From Sulfitobacter noctilucae (lineage in GTDB: Bacteria > Pseudomonadota > Alphaproteobacteria > Rhodobacterales > Rhodobacteraceae): 64,000 bases of DNA. Positions 27,378 to 36,472 of the stretch are shown here, piece by piece. The position numbers and the translations under genes were made by a program. The stretch covers positions 1,736,001 to 1,800,000 of the forward strand of contig NZ_JASC01000014.1 in NCBI RefSeq assembly GCF_000622365.1. Reading direction: 5' to 3'. Under the pieces are notes generated by a model. The model searched no databases, was not told where the DNA came from, and worked only from the letters and a program-made list of their open reading frames with translations. Position 1 is the first letter of the stretch; every line of letters begins with the position of its first letter.

Positions 27378-28094
27378 ATGTCAGACACCGCTAAACCCAC
27401 CCCGACCCTCGTTATTTTTGGCGGTGGTGGGGCCACCGGACAAGCTGCGATCAAGGCTGCGAGGTCCAAGGGTTTCCTGGTCCGCGCAGTGGATCACACT
27501 GCACCGGAAAACCCCAGCGCAGACGAGGGCATTACTTATGTCACTGCCGATGTTCTGGAGGATGACCTGCGCGCTCAGGTCAGGGGGGCCGATGCGGTGG
27601 TGTCTTGTCTTGGTGTCGGCAATGACCCGCAAACACTGCTGGACCCGCCACCGCTTTATACCAAAGGGACAGAAGCAATTTGCGATGCGATGAAAGCCGA
27701 AGGCATTACCCGTTTGGTCGTCATTTCCGCAAGCTTCGTCGAAGAAAAGAACCGCGGCCCGATTTGGTTCAAGCTTCCCGCCATGGTTGCCCTGCACCGC
27801 GTCTTTGAACAGATGGCCGAGATGGAGAGAAACCTCGTACAGCGCCCATGGCTGGCATGGACAGCCGTACGGCCTGGCTGGCTGATGGAGGCCGAAGCCA
27901 GCAACGACTATACTGTGCAGGCCGATGTCATTCCCGAAAATATGATCCGCACGCGCCATGCAGATCTTGCCGACTTCATGGTTAGCCTTGCGCAAAACGA
28001 CGAATGGGTGCGCGCCACTCCGGCTATTGCCCGTGTGGAGCCACCGGAAGCCAGTTCCTTGGAAGAAGTCGCGAAGGAAATGCTGCCCGGCTAG
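27378..28094 (+). CDS. NAD(P)-binding oxidoreductase (atypical SDR)
   Basis: The 238-residue protein opens with the Rossmann motif LVIFGGGGATGQAAIKAARS and continues DAVVSCLGVGNDPQTLL and RLVVISASFVEEKNRGP. It resembles the NmrA/YwnB-like atypical short-chain dehydrogenases, which often lack a proper catalytic Tyr-Lys pair. No substrate can be assigned. The ATG follows AGGAGATCCTC. Its end overlaps the convergent tadA stop by four bases. Confidence 0.8.
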   Translation: MSDTAKPTPTLVIFGGGGATGQAAIKAARSKGFLVRAVDHTAPENPSADEGITYVTADVLEDDLRAQVRGADAVVSCLGVGNDPQTLLDPPPLYTKGTEAICDAMKAEGITRLVVISASFVEEKNRGPIWFKLPAMVALHRVFEQMAEMERNLVQRPWLAWTAVRPGWLMEAEASNDYTVQADVIPENMIRTRHADLADFMVSLAQNDEWVRATPAIARVEPPEASSLEEVAKEMLPG

Positions 28095-28543
28095 ACGCGT
28101 TTGCTTGAAAAGAAGTTCTTGAGCAGCTTTTCCGATGCTGCGGCACCGATACCGTCAAAAACTTCGGGCGCGTGGTGGCACTGGGCCTGGGCGAACACCC
28201 GCGCACCTTGCGCCACGCCACCTGATTTAGGATCCGCCGCACCGTAGTACAGCCTGCCGATCCGGGCCGCGGCGATGGCTGCCGCGCACATCGCACAGGG
28301 CTCAAGCGTGACGTAAAGATCATAACCCACCAACCGCTCCGATCCGACGGTAGTACAAGCTGCGCGAATGGCCAGCACTTCGGCATGCGCGGTGGGATCG
28401 TGTAATTCCCGTGTGCGGTTGCCCGCCTGCGCGACGATCTCCCCTGAAGGATCGACGACCACCGCGCCCACGGGCACTTCGCCCCGCGCACCGGCTGCCA
28501 CTGCCTCTTGCAACGCCTGATCCATGAAACTGCGAAAAACCAT
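28091..28543 (-). CDS. tadA: tRNA-specific adenosine deaminase
   Basis: Converts the wobble adenosine of tRNA-Arg(ACG) to inosine. The 150 residues contain the zinc motifs PTAHAEVLAIRAAC (HAE) and VTLEPCAMCAAAIAAARIGR (PCxxC), plus YYGAADPKSGG. The start MVFRSFMDQAL at 28543 matches the usual spacing before GEVPVGAVVVD; MDQAL (28525) is the alternative. It is divergent from rluB with 62 bases between and shares its last four bases with the gene to its left. Confidence 0.93.
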   Translation of the reverse strand: MVFRSFMDQALQEAVAAGARGEVPVGAVVVDPSGEIVAQAGNRTRELHDPTAHAEVLAIRAACTTVGSERLVGYDLYVTLEPCAMCAAAIAAARIGRLYYGAADPKSGGVAQGARVFAQAQCHHAPEVFDGIGAAASEKLLKNFFSSKRV

Positions 28544-28605
28544 CCTGGCACAGGACCGCAAAAGCCACCCTTTCGCAAGACTGCCAAAGCCGCTAAGGCG
28601 GGAGT

Positions 28606-29430
28606 ATGACACAGAACCCAAGCCCCGATACGCCTAAGGGCGACCGCATTGCCAAAGTCCTCGCCCGTGCCGGTGTCGCCAGCCGACGCGAAGCAGAGCG
28701 CATGATTGAAGCAGGTCGCGTCAGCGTGAACGGCGCCCAGATCACCTCGCCCGCGCTGAATGTGTCGGAAAATGACAAAATCACTGTGGATGGAAAGCCT
28801 GTATCCGAGCCTGAGCCGCCCAGAATGTGGCTTTATCACAAGCCCGCTGGCCTCGTGACGACCACGCGGGATGAAAAAGGCCGCGAGACAATCTACGATT
28901 CCTTCCCCGAAGACCTGCCGCGCGTGATGACCGTGGGGCGGCTTGACCTGAACTCCGAAGGACTGCTGCTGCTGACCAACGACGGTGGTATAAAGCGCAA
29001 GCTGGAACTGCCCAGCACTGGCTGGCTGCGGCGCTACCGGGTACGGGTGAACGGACGTCCGTCCGATGAAGCACTGGAGCCGTTGCGCCGGGGCATCACC
29101 GTGGACGGTGAACAATTTCAACCGATGACTGTAGCAATTGATCGCCAGCAAGGCGCGAACGCCTGGCTGACCGTTGGTCTGCGCGAAGGCAAGAACCGCG
29201 AGATCCGACGCGCAATGGAAGCGGTGAACATGAGCGTTAACCGATTGATCCGCATCAGCTATGGCCCGTTCCAACTGGGCGAGTTGAAGCAAGGCGAGAT
29301 CGAAGAGCTGCGCCGCAAGATCGTGCGCGATCAGCTGGGTCTGGTACTCGAAGACGACAGCGGCACAGCCGCGAAAAAGCCCAAGGCTGTGCGCCGCCCG
29401 CCGCGCAAACCCACCAAACCCCGCCGCTAG
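28606..29430 (+). CDS. rluB: 23S rRNA pseudouridine synthase (RluB-type)
   Basis: The 274 residues have an N-terminal S4 RNA-binding domain (about 14-60: RIAKVLARAGVASRREAERM), then the RsuA/RluB catalytic domain with VGRLDLNSEGLLLLTNDGG containing the catalytic aspartate. The basic tail (KKPKAVRRPPRKPTKPRR) suits rRNA binding. RluB, RluE and RsuA are hard to separate; S4 plus length and tail favour RluB. The gene is divergent from tadA, an arrangement often seen in alphaproteobacteria. Confidence 0.9.
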   Translation: MTQNPSPDTPKGDRIAKVLARAGVASRREAERMIEAGRVSVNGAQITSPALNVSENDKITVDGKPVSEPEPPRMWLYHKPAGLVTTTRDEKGRETIYDSFPEDLPRVMTVGRLDLNSEGLLLLTNDGGIKRKLELPSTGWLRRYRVRVNGRPSDEALEPLRRGITVDGEQFQPMTVAIDRQQGANAWLTVGLREGKNREIRRAMEAVNMSVNRLIRISYGPFQLGELKQGEIEELRRKIVRDQLGLVLEDDSGTAAKKPKAVRRPPRKPTKPRR

Positions 29431-29541
29431 ATCGCGGCCGGCTTCGCCCACCAGCCCAGGACGCTCAATACCCGCGCAAAACGACGTCGCTATCTGGTGA
29501 AACCGTCCCGGACCGCCTATGCTAGGCGCGAAAGAGGTAAA

Positions 29542-29772
29542 ATGGCCCGATTGTTCCTGATTGTGATCGCGATCGTCATCATGCTGGTTATGGTGGCGGT
29601 GATCTATTCGGTGGTCAGGTCGATGGCGCAATCAGCGCAAGACGGCTTACGCACTATGACCGGCAGTGGTGAGGGAACCCAGATGGCACCAAGCGGCATC
29701 CAGAAAACGGCTTATATCGCGCTGATCATCGTGCTTTTCGGCACGGCGGCCGGCTGGCTAGGGGGACTTTGA
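29542..29772 (+). CDS. Small two-helix membrane protein (76 aa)
   Basis: Starts at 29542 after AAAGAGGTAAA. Residues 3-25 form a strong membrane helix (LFLIVIAIVIMLVMVAVIYS) and residues 56-74 a second (AYIALIIVLFGTAAGWLGG), separated by a polar loop containing MTGSGEGTQMAPSG. No named family is recognised. It ends three bases before the XpaC gene, so it is the first gene of the TelA operon and probably part of the same membrane assembly. Confidence 0.7.
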   Translation: MARLFLIVIAIVIMLVMVAVIYSVVRSMAQSAQDGLRTMTGSGEGTQMAPSGIQKTAYIALIIVLFGTAAGWLGGL

Positions 29773-29775
29773 CGC

Positions 29776-30666
29776 ATGGCGCAGCGATTCGGCGGCAAGT
29801 TTAGCCCGGATGATGCGGGCCAGTCGGCTCAGGGCAAGTCCCGCAAACGGCGGGTCGAGGTGTCGCCCGCAGGAGGCCGCAGCAATGTGATGTTCATTCC
29901 CGCCGTCGTGCTCTTGGCCACCACAATTTCTGATGGTGCCGTGGCGATGACGCTGGGCTTGGCGGGGACTGCGATCTGGACCCTGTCCGCTTGGCTGTTG
30001 ACCGAAGGATTGCAAGCCGAAGCCGCGTTCGCCGAGCGCAAGATTGCCCGGCGGCCGGCGCTTCCACGCAAAATTCTGGCCGCTTTTGGCTTTGGCATCG
30101 GGACGTCACTGGCGGTTGCCGCGCATTTTGAGGACACCACCGCCCTTCTCGCCCCGATCCTCTATGGTGTTTGCTCTGGTGCTTTGCATCTCGTGGCCTT
30201 CGGCATCGACCCGCTGAAATCCAAAGGCATGGAAGGGATCGATACCTTTCAGCAAGACCGCGTTGCCCGTGTGGTCGACGAGGCCGAGAAACATCTCGCC
30301 GCCATGTCCGATGCGATCCGCCGCGCCGGGGACCGGCAGTCCACAGCCAAGCTTGAAGACTTTCAGGACAGCGCTCGCACGCTGATCCGCACTGTCGAAG
30401 AAGACCCGCGTGATCTGACCGCTGCCCGGAAGTATCTTGGCATCTACTTGCAGGGTGCGCGCGATGCGACGGTAAAATTCGCCGACATCTATAGCCGTAC
30501 CCAGGACCGCGCCGCGCGGGATGATTACTTTGCCCTGCTTGACGATCTTGAGCAGAATTTCACCGCCCGCACGCAGAAATCCCTGTTGGATGACCGCAGC
30601 GACCTGACCATCGAAATCGACGTGCTGCGCGAGCGGCTGTCACGCGAAGGGGTGCGTCTGAAATGA
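29776..30666 (+). CDS. XpaC-family membrane protein
   Basis: The 296-residue product belongs to the family named for XpaC, 5-bromo-4-chloroindolyl phosphate hydrolysis, a name that does not describe a proven enzyme. It has a basic cytosolic N-terminus, hydrophobic segments about 37-80 and 100-140, and a long helical cytosolic C-terminus (KSKGMEGIDTFQQDRVARVV onward). XpaC and TelA genes are commonly adjacent, as in many bacteria including Bacillus (yceG/yceH type) and Ter/TelA-linked loci. It lies 39 bases upstream of telA. Confidence 0.82.
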   Translation: MAQRFGGKFSPDDAGQSAQGKSRKRRVEVSPAGGRSNVMFIPAVVLLATTISDGAVAMTLGLAGTAIWTLSAWLLTEGLQAEAAFAERKIARRPALPRKILAAFGFGIGTSLAVAAHFEDTTALLAPILYGVCSGALHLVAFGIDPLKSKGMEGIDTFQQDRVARVVDEAEKHLAAMSDAIRRAGDRQSTAKLEDFQDSARTLIRTVEEDPRDLTAARKYLGIYLQGARDATVKFADIYSRTQDRAARDDYFALLDDLEQNFTARTQKSLLDDRSDLTIEIDVLRERLSREGVRLK

Positions 30667-30705
30667 CAAACCCACTTTATGTAAAACTTTAAGGGATCAC
30701 CATAA

Positions 30706-31902
30706 ATGTCTGAGACTGTTCGTGAAAAAGCCAATCAATCCGTCGCATTGGTCGAAGAAGTGACCGCGCTGGTTTTGCCCGAACCGGCCGAGGCCGGCGC
30801 GATTATCCCGCTGGAGAAAGCCGACAAGCTTATGGGTGACGAGATCAAACGCCGCATGGCCGAGATCGATATGGACGACACCCAGTCGATCGTGTCTTTC
30901 GGCTCCGCCGCGCAGGCCGAACTGCAAGAGATCAGCCAGTCCATGTTAGCAGATGTGCGCAACAAGGACGTGGGGCCAGCGGGCGACAGCCTGCGCAACA
31001 TCGTCAGCACCATCCGTGGTTTTTCCGTGTCGGAACTGGACGTGCGCCGCGAACGCAGCTGGTGGGAAAAGCTGCTGGGCCGGGCCGCCCCTTTTGCCAA
31101 ATTCACCGCGCAGTTTGAAAAAGTCCAAGGCCAGATCGATCGTATCACCGACAATCTGCTGAGCCATGAGCACACGCTGCTTAAGGATATCAAATCGCTC
31201 GACATGCTTTATGAAAAAACCTTGCAGTTCTACGATGAGCTGGCGCTATACATCGCCGCCGGCGAGGCCAAACTGGCCGACTTGGACAGCAATGTGATCC
31301 CGCTCAAGGAGAAGGAAGTCGAAGCCGCTGCCGAGGACAATGCCGTCATGGTAGCCCAGGAACTGCGCGACATGCGCGCCGCCCGCGACGATCTGGAACG
31401 CCGGGTGCACGATCTGAAGCTCACCCGTCAGGTAACGATGCAGTCCCTGCCCTCGATCCGGTTGGTGCAGGAAAATGACAAATCGCTGGTCACCAAGATC
31501 AACTCGACCCTCGTCAACACCGTGCCCCTGTGGGAAACGCAACTGGCGCAGGCCGTCACCATTCAACGCTCGGCCGAGGCCGCATCAGCCGTCCGCGAAG
31601 CCAACGATCTGACCAACGAATTGCTGACCTCCAACGCGAAAAACCTGCGTGACAGCAACAAGATCATCCGCCAGGAAATGGAACGCGGCGTCTTTGACAT
31701 CGAGGCCGTGAAACAGGCTAATGCCGACCTGATCGGCACCATCGAGGAATCGCTTCAGATCGCCGATGAAGGCAAGGCCAAACGCGCCGCCGCCGAGGTC
31801 GAGCTGCAAGAGATGGAAGCCAAGCTGCGCGACACGCTGGCCGCCGCCAGAGCCATGAAGACCGGTCTGGGCGAGACCGCTTCCGGTTCCGTTCCGGGCT
31901 AA
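30706..31902 (+). CDS. telA: Toxic anion resistance protein, TelA/KlaA family
   Basis: The 398 residues are almost entirely helical and coiled coil: IIPLEKADKLMGDEIKRRMA near the start, RERSWWEKLLGRAAPFAKF at about 110 and QATVTIQRSAEAA-like repeats later (AQAVTIQRSAEAASAVREAN). Cytosolic or peripheral membrane. Plasmid TelA gives tellurite resistance; chromosomal copies are linked to membrane stress and toxins. The gene is followed at six bases by the DUF2927 lipoprotein gene, so XpaC-TelA-DUF2927-SPFH are closely packed. Confidence 0.9.
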   Translation: MSETVREKANQSVALVEEVTALVLPEPAEAGAIIPLEKADKLMGDEIKRRMAEIDMDDTQSIVSFGSAAQAELQEISQSMLADVRNKDVGPAGDSLRNIVSTIRGFSVSELDVRRERSWWEKLLGRAAPFAKFTAQFEKVQGQIDRITDNLLSHEHTLLKDIKSLDMLYEKTLQFYDELALYIAAGEAKLADLDSNVIPLKEKEVEAAAEDNAVMVAQELRDMRAARDDLERRVHDLKLTRQVTMQSLPSIRLVQENDKSLVTKINSTLVNTVPLWETQLAQAVTIQRSAEAASAVREANDLTNELLTSNAKNLRDSNKIIRQEMERGVFDIEAVKQANADLIGTIEESLQIADEGKAKRAAAEVELQEMEAKLRDTLAAARAMKTGLGETASGSVPG

Positions 31903-31908
31903 GGTGGC

Positions 31909-32874
31909 ATGATCCGCCGCTCTCTTCAGACGCTGGGAAAAGCAGGTGCCGGCATGGTCCTGCTGGCGGCACTTATGTCTTGTGCAGTGGCGGTTGAAGA
32001 ACCCGTAGCACCTTCGCTCAAACCACAGGCCCGGCCGGCAGCCCCGGCACCGCCACCCGTGGTGGCCAAACCCACGTCACAGGCCAGCGCTCAGCTGCGC
32101 CAGTACCTCAATCAGGTGGAACAGGCGCAACTGGGCCAGGGCCTGCTGCGTCAGGATGGTGGGGGCACGGATACGCCGTTCAGCGCGGATGTTCTGGCAC
32201 GAAATTTTGAGCAAATCGCCTTTTATAACGAATACAACAGCGCCTTTACCGGGCGCGGCGGGGCCAGCCCCCTGCGCCGTTGGGCGACACCTGTTCGGAT
32301 GCAGCTGATCTTTGGTGACGGGGTGCCTCCGTCCCAGCGCCGCAAAGATACCGAGAGTGTCAAAAAATATGCCGCACGTCTTGGTCGTGTAACGGATCAT
32401 TCAGTCTCTTTTGGCGGCACACCGAATTTTCTGGTCATCATCGCCTCCGAAGACGACCGGAACGCCGCCCTCGACATCGCCGCAACGCGGGTCGCAGGGA
32501 TTTCAGCCGGTTCTTTGCAAGCCCTGCGCAATATGCGCCGCGATACCTATTGCGCAGTTGCCGCCTATGCCGCCGGTCCGGATGCGAGCACCTATACCGC
32601 CGCTGTCGCCGTGATAAGGTCTGAAAACCCCGATCTGCTGCGCCTGTCCTGCATTCACGAAGAATTGGCCCAGGGCCTCGGCCTTGCGAACGACAGCCCC
32701 GGCGCACGTCCTTCAATCTTCAACGATGACGACGAATTCGCCTTGCTGACCCGCCATGATGAGCTCTTGCTCAAGATGCTGTACGACCCGCGCCTGCGCC
32801 CCGGCATGACTGCGCAGGATGCCGCGCCCATTACCCGCATTCTCGCACGCGAATTGACCGGCGGACCGCTGTAA
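31909..32874 (+). CDS. DUF2927 lipoprotein
   Basis: The 321 residues begin with a lipoprotein-type signal (AGMVLLAALMSCAVAVEEP, cysteine at about 25), a Pro/Ala-rich linker (about 30-60), and then the DUF2927 domain: LARNFEQIAFYNEYN, RWATPVRMQLIFGDG, YCAVAAYAAG and SCIHEELAQGLGLAND. The HEELAQGLG stretch with a nearby LGLANDSPGARPSIFNDDDEF resembles a zinc-peptidase-like HExxxQxxG site, which has been suggested for the family but not shown. Envelope-facing partner within the TelA operon. Confidence 0.82.
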   Translation: MIRRSLQTLGKAGAGMVLLAALMSCAVAVEEPVAPSLKPQARPAAPAPPPVVAKPTSQASAQLRQYLNQVEQAQLGQGLLRQDGGGTDTPFSADVLARNFEQIAFYNEYNSAFTGRGGASPLRRWATPVRMQLIFGDGVPPSQRRKDTESVKKYAARLGRVTDHSVSFGGTPNFLVIIASEDDRNAALDIAATRVAGISAGSLQALRNMRRDTYCAVAAYAAGPDASTYTAAVAVIRSENPDLLRLSCIHEELAQGLGLANDSPGARPSIFNDDDEFALLTRHDELLLKMLYDPRLRPGMTAQDAAPITRILARELTGGPL

Positions 32875-32908
32875 CTCTTTCAAGAAACCGACGTAAAGGA
32901 CCATTATC

Positions 32909-34027
32909 ATGGGCATTTTCGACTTCCTCTCAGGTGAATTCATCGACGTCATCCACTGGACCGACGACACCCGCGATACGATGGTCTGGCGGTTCGAGCG
33001 TGAAGGCCATGCGATCAAATATGGCGCGAAGCTGACAGTACGCGAGGGTCAGGCCGCGGTCTTTGTGCACGAAGGGCAACTGGCCGATGTCTTCACGCCC
33101 GGTCTTTATATGCTTGAAACCAACAACATGCCGATCCTGACGACCCTGCAACATTGGGACCATGGTTTCAAAAGCCCGTTCAAGTCGGAAATTTACTACG
33201 TCAACACAACGCGGTTCAACGATCTGAAATGGGGCACCAAGAACCCGATCATCGTCCGCGACCCCGAGTTTGGCCCTGTGCGCCTGCGGGCCTTTGGTAC
33301 CTATTCAGTGCGTGTCAGCGATCCGGCCCGCTTCCTGACCGAAATCGTCGGCACTGACGGCGAGTTTACGATGGACGAGATCAGCTACCAGATCCGCAAT
33401 ATCATCGTGCAGGAATTCTCCCGCACGATCGCCCGCGCCCAGATCCCCGTGCTGGACATGGCCGCCAACACACGCGAGCTCAGCAAACTGGTGGGCAAGG
33501 AAATCGAAGCGCAGCTTGCGGAATACGGGCTGGCCATGCCAGAGCTGTACATCGAAAACATCTCGCTGCCGCCCGCCGTCGAAGAGGTCATGGACAAACG
33601 CTCTTCCATGGGCGTGATCGGCAATTTGAATGAATATATGCAGTTTCAAGCTGCCGAAGCACTAGGGCGTGATGGTGGTGGCGCGGCCGCGATTCAAGCG
33701 GGACTTGGCGCGGGTCTGGGCATGCAGATCGGCCAGGCTGCCGCCACGCAGGCCGGACCCTGGGGCGCACGGCCGCAGGCGGCTGCCGCCGCAGCCGCAC
33801 CGCCGCCCCCCCCACCGGTGGAGCATGTCTGGCACATCGCCGAAGGCGGCAAAACGACGGGCCCCTTCTCCAAAGCCGCAATGGGCCGCAAGGCCACCGA
33901 AGGCAGCCTAAGCCGCGAAACATACGTCTGGACCCCAGGTCAGGACGGCTGGCAGCGCGCCGAGGACGTGACCGAGTTGGCCCAGCTCTTCACGGTGCTG
34001 CCCCCGCCCCCACCAGCTGCGTCATAA
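32909..34027 (+). CDS. SPFH-domain protein with C-terminal GYF_2 domain
   Basis: The 372 residues start MGIFDFLSGEFIDVIHW and contain a virion-core/YdjI-type SPFH domain (about 25-250: GAKLTVREGQAAVFVHEGQL, FGTYSVRVSDPARFLTEI). An Ala/Gly/Pro linker (about 260-305) leads to a GYF_2 domain (about 308-365: EHVWHIAEGGKTTGPFSKAA, WTPGQDGWQRAEDVTEL). There is no membrane helix. SPFH proteins form scaffolds at membranes; GYF_2 may bind proline-rich partners. An AAAGGA ribosome site lies before the ATG. YdjI/YdjG-type pairs occur in TelA/Ter-linked loci; the zinc-ribbon protein downstream is the YdjG-like partner. Confidence 0.87.
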   Translation: MGIFDFLSGEFIDVIHWTDDTRDTMVWRFEREGHAIKYGAKLTVREGQAAVFVHEGQLADVFTPGLYMLETNNMPILTTLQHWDHGFKSPFKSEIYYVNTTRFNDLKWGTKNPIIVRDPEFGPVRLRAFGTYSVRVSDPARFLTEIVGTDGEFTMDEISYQIRNIIVQEFSRTIARAQIPVLDMAANTRELSKLVGKEIEAQLAEYGLAMPELYIENISLPPAVEEVMDKRSSMGVIGNLNEYMQFQAAEALGRDGGGAAAIQAGLGAGLGMQIGQAAATQAGPWGARPQAAAAAAAPPPPPPVEHVWHIAEGGKTTGPFSKAAMGRKATEGSLSRETYVWTPGQDGWQRAEDVTELAQLFTVLPPPPPAAS

Positions 34028-34098
34028 AAAGGCCTGTGGCAGGGAATCACGTTGGCGGCGGCCTGAAACTTCAGCGCCACAGCCATCGTGAATAGCCT

Positions 34099-34629
34099 AT
34101 GCCCAGCCGCCGTACCGCTCTCAAAGCTCTCCACTGGATGATGGTCCCTCTACTGGTCTGGTTCCTCCTTGTCACGCCAGATGACGTCCTGCCCTTCGGC
34201 CCGCGCGCGTTTCAGGCGCATTCGATGCTGGCACTGATTTTTGTAACCCTGTGCCTACTCTGGACAGCCGATTATCTGCGTCGGGGTCTGGCCAGCCGCC
34301 CCGGGCCAAAGCTCGGCCCTCGCGCAAGGGTGCTGCACCAACTGCTGCACAAAACCCTCATCTGGGGCCTTTTCGGCATCGCAGTGGGCGGTTTCCTGTT
34401 GGGCCTCACCTCCGCCACCTTGCTCAAAGCCGGAGGGTTTTTGCCCATCGCGCCCCCGCTAGGGTTGAGAGAAGCCAACGACATCATTGGCCAGATACAT
34501 ATTTTCGAGTTTTACCTCGTCGCTTTCATCGCACTGATACACGCAGCGTTTCACATCTGGCGGCACATCCACCTCAGGGACAACGCCCTGCGCATCATGG
34601 CCCCGAAAAGCTTGCATCGCTATTTATGA
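34099..34629 (+). CDS. Cytochrome b561-family membrane protein
   Basis: The 176 residues form four membrane helices with haem-ligand-type histidines: LKALHWMMVPLLVWFLL, RAFQAHSMLALIFVTLC, LHQLLHKTLIWGLFGIAVGG and GQIHIFEFYLVAFIALIHAAFHIWRHI (split here as adjacent segments). This fits the bacterial cytochrome b561 family, quinol-linked electron carriers. It is placed 71 bases after the SPFH gene and 46 before the zinc-ribbon gene. No strong ribosome site was seen, so the start is less sure. Confidence 0.82.
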   Translation: MPSRRTALKALHWMMVPLLVWFLLVTPDDVLPFGPRAFQAHSMLALIFVTLCLLWTADYLRRGLASRPGPKLGPRARVLHQLLHKTLIWGLFGIAVGGFLLGLTSATLLKAGGFLPIAPPLGLREANDIIGQIHIFEFYLVAFIALIHAAFHIWRHIHLRDNALRIMAPKSLHRYL

Positions 34630-34675
34630 TCCGGCCCATCTGGCGGCACCGCGCGTTCAGCGCTATGTCTGACCC

Positions 34676-35800
34676 ATGTCGCCTGATCCAACCCCCTTTC
34701 ACACGCCAGATACGCCATTGGCCGAACACCGGTTTCCCTGCGATACCTGCGGATCCGATCTGCGGTTCGAGCCGCGCACCGGTGATCTGGTCTGCGATCA
34801 CTGTGGCAACACCCAACCCATAGATGGCCGCAGCACGCTGCCACGCCCCATCGCGGAACTGGACCTTGCCGCTGGGATAAGGGCCGATCTGCCAGCAGCA
34901 GAGATGGAAGAAACCCGCGTCACCTCCTGCCCCAATTGCGCGGCTCAGGTGGAATTCGATGCTGGCAAACATGCCACCGAATGCCCTTTCTGCGCCACGC
35001 CTGTTGTCATCGACACAGGAACCAACCGACACATCAAACCCCGCGCTGTCCTGCCCTTTGCTTTGGCCCAGAACGCGGCTCGCGATGCCATGAACGACTG
35101 GCTGGGGTCACTGTGGTTCGCGCCGAACGGGCTGCAGGAATACGCCCGCAAAGGCCGCGCAATGCAGGGTATCTATGTGCCCTACTGGACCTATGACGCG
35201 AACACCCGCTCCAGCTATCGGGGGGAGCGCGGCACCGTCTATTACGTCACCCAAACCGTGGTGCGCGATGGCAAGCGCCAACAGCGGCGGATCGCGAAGG
35301 TCCGCTGGAACAGCGTATCGGGCCGGGTGGCGCGGTTCTTTGACGATGTGCTGGTGCTGGCCTCCACCTCCCTGCCCAAACGCTTTACCGACGCGCTGGA
35401 GCCTTGGGACCTGGCCGCACTTGAACCCTATGCCCCCGAATACCTTGCCGGATTCCGGGCCGAGGCCTATGCCGTCTCGCTTCAGGATGGCTTTGTCGAG
35501 GCCCGCGCACAGATGGACCGCATTATCCTGCGTGACGTCAAGTTCGACATCGGCGGCGACCGCCAGCGCGTGCACAACGTGGACACGCAACTCAGCGATC
35601 TGACCTTCAAGCACATTTTGCTGCCGGTCTGGCTGGCGGCCTATAAATACCGTGGCAAGACCTACCGCTTTGTCGTGAATGGACGCACCGGACGGGTGCA
35701 GGGCGAACGTCCCTGGTCCGCTCTCAAAATCACCTTTGCGGTGATCCTCGGCGCGATTGCCGCAGGCATCATCGGCTATTTCGTGGCACTGAACCAATGA
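34676..35800 (+). CDS. Double zinc-ribbon protein with C-terminal membrane anchor
   Basis: The 374 residues have two N-terminal zinc ribbons: Cys22/25/40/43 (CDTCG...CDHCG) and Cys85/88/103/106 (CPNC...CPFC). Then comes a beta-rich domain with GIYVPYWTYDANTRSSYRGE and HILLPVWLAAYKYRGKTY, and one membrane helix at the C-terminus (ITFAVILGAIAAGIIGYFV). This layout corresponds to YdjG/TFIIB-ribbon-type proteins that pair with YdjI-like SPFH proteins. Function unknown; membrane-tethered with cytosolic ribbons is the likely topology. It overlaps the nitroreductase start by four bases. Confidence 0.8.
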   Translation: MSPDPTPFHTPDTPLAEHRFPCDTCGSDLRFEPRTGDLVCDHCGNTQPIDGRSTLPRPIAELDLAAGIRADLPAAEMEETRVTSCPNCAAQVEFDAGKHATECPFCATPVVIDTGTNRHIKPRAVLPFALAQNAARDAMNDWLGSLWFAPNGLQEYARKGRAMQGIYVPYWTYDANTRSSYRGERGTVYYVTQTVVRDGKRQQRRIAKVRWNSVSGRVARFFDDVLVLASTSLPKRFTDALEPWDLAALEPYAPEYLAGFRAEAYAVSLQDGFVEARAQMDRIILRDVKFDIGGDRQRVHNVDTQLSDLTFKHILLPVWLAAYKYRGKTYRFVVNGRTGRVQGERPWSALKITFAVILGAIAAGIIGYFVALNQ

Positions 35801-36471
35801 CCGCATACGATACCCTGACCGACACCCTTAAAGCCCGCTACTCCTGCCGTGCATTTAAACCCGATCCCGTGCCGGACGACACCATCACTCAGATCGTCAA
35901 CGCCGCGCGTCATGTGCCCTCATGGTGCAACGCACAGCCCTGGCAGGTCAGCATCACCAAAGGGGCCGCGACCGAGGCCTTCCGCACGCTGATGATGGAG
36001 ACCGCAAGCGCAGGCACACTGCCGCAACCCGATATGGACTGGCCCACGAAATACGAGGGGGCCTATGGCGAGCGGCGCCGCACCTGCGGCTTTCAGCTTT
36101 ATGATGCGGTCGGCATCACCAAGGAAGATCGCGCGGGCCGCGCCCGGCAAATGCTGCGCAACTACGCGCTGTTTGACGCGCCCCATGTGGCGATTGTCCA
36201 TTCCCCCGCCAGCCTTGGCCCGTACGGCGCGATGGACACGGGCGGCTTTGTGACCGCCTTCACGCTGGCCGCGACAGCGCTAGGTGTCGCCACTATCGCG
36301 CAGGCCGCCATCGCCGCCTACGCACCGCAAGTGCGTGACCATCTGGGCATCGCCGACGACCGAATGGTCCTCTGCGCGATCTCATTTGGCTATGCCGATC
36401 CGGATGATCCCGCCAACCAGTTCCGCACCGGTCGCAGCAGCACCGACCACATTATCGACTGGAAGTCCTAA
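35797..36471 (+). CDS. Nitroreductase-family flavoprotein
   Basis: FMN-dependent NAD(P)H oxidoreductase fold, 224 residues: [20 protein letters not shown] with the FMN-phosphate arginines, [16 protein letters not shown], and [20 protein letters not shown]. The substrate is not deducible; members reduce nitroaromatics, quinones or enones. The ATG lies within the stop of the zinc-ribbon gene (ATGA), so it is translationally tied to the stress operon, and dtd follows one base later. Confidence 0.88.
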   Translation: MTAYDTLTDTLKARYSCRAFKPDPVPDDTITQIVNAARHVPSWCNAQPWQVSITKGAATEAFRTLMMETASAGTLPQPDMDWPTKYEGAYGERRRTCGFQLYDAVGITKEDRAGRARQMLRNYALFDAPHVAIVHSPASLGPYGAMDTGGFVTAFTLAATALGVATIAQAAIAAYAPQVRDHLGIADDRMVLCAISFGYADPDDPANQFRTGRSSTDHIIDWKS

Positions 36472-36472
36472 G

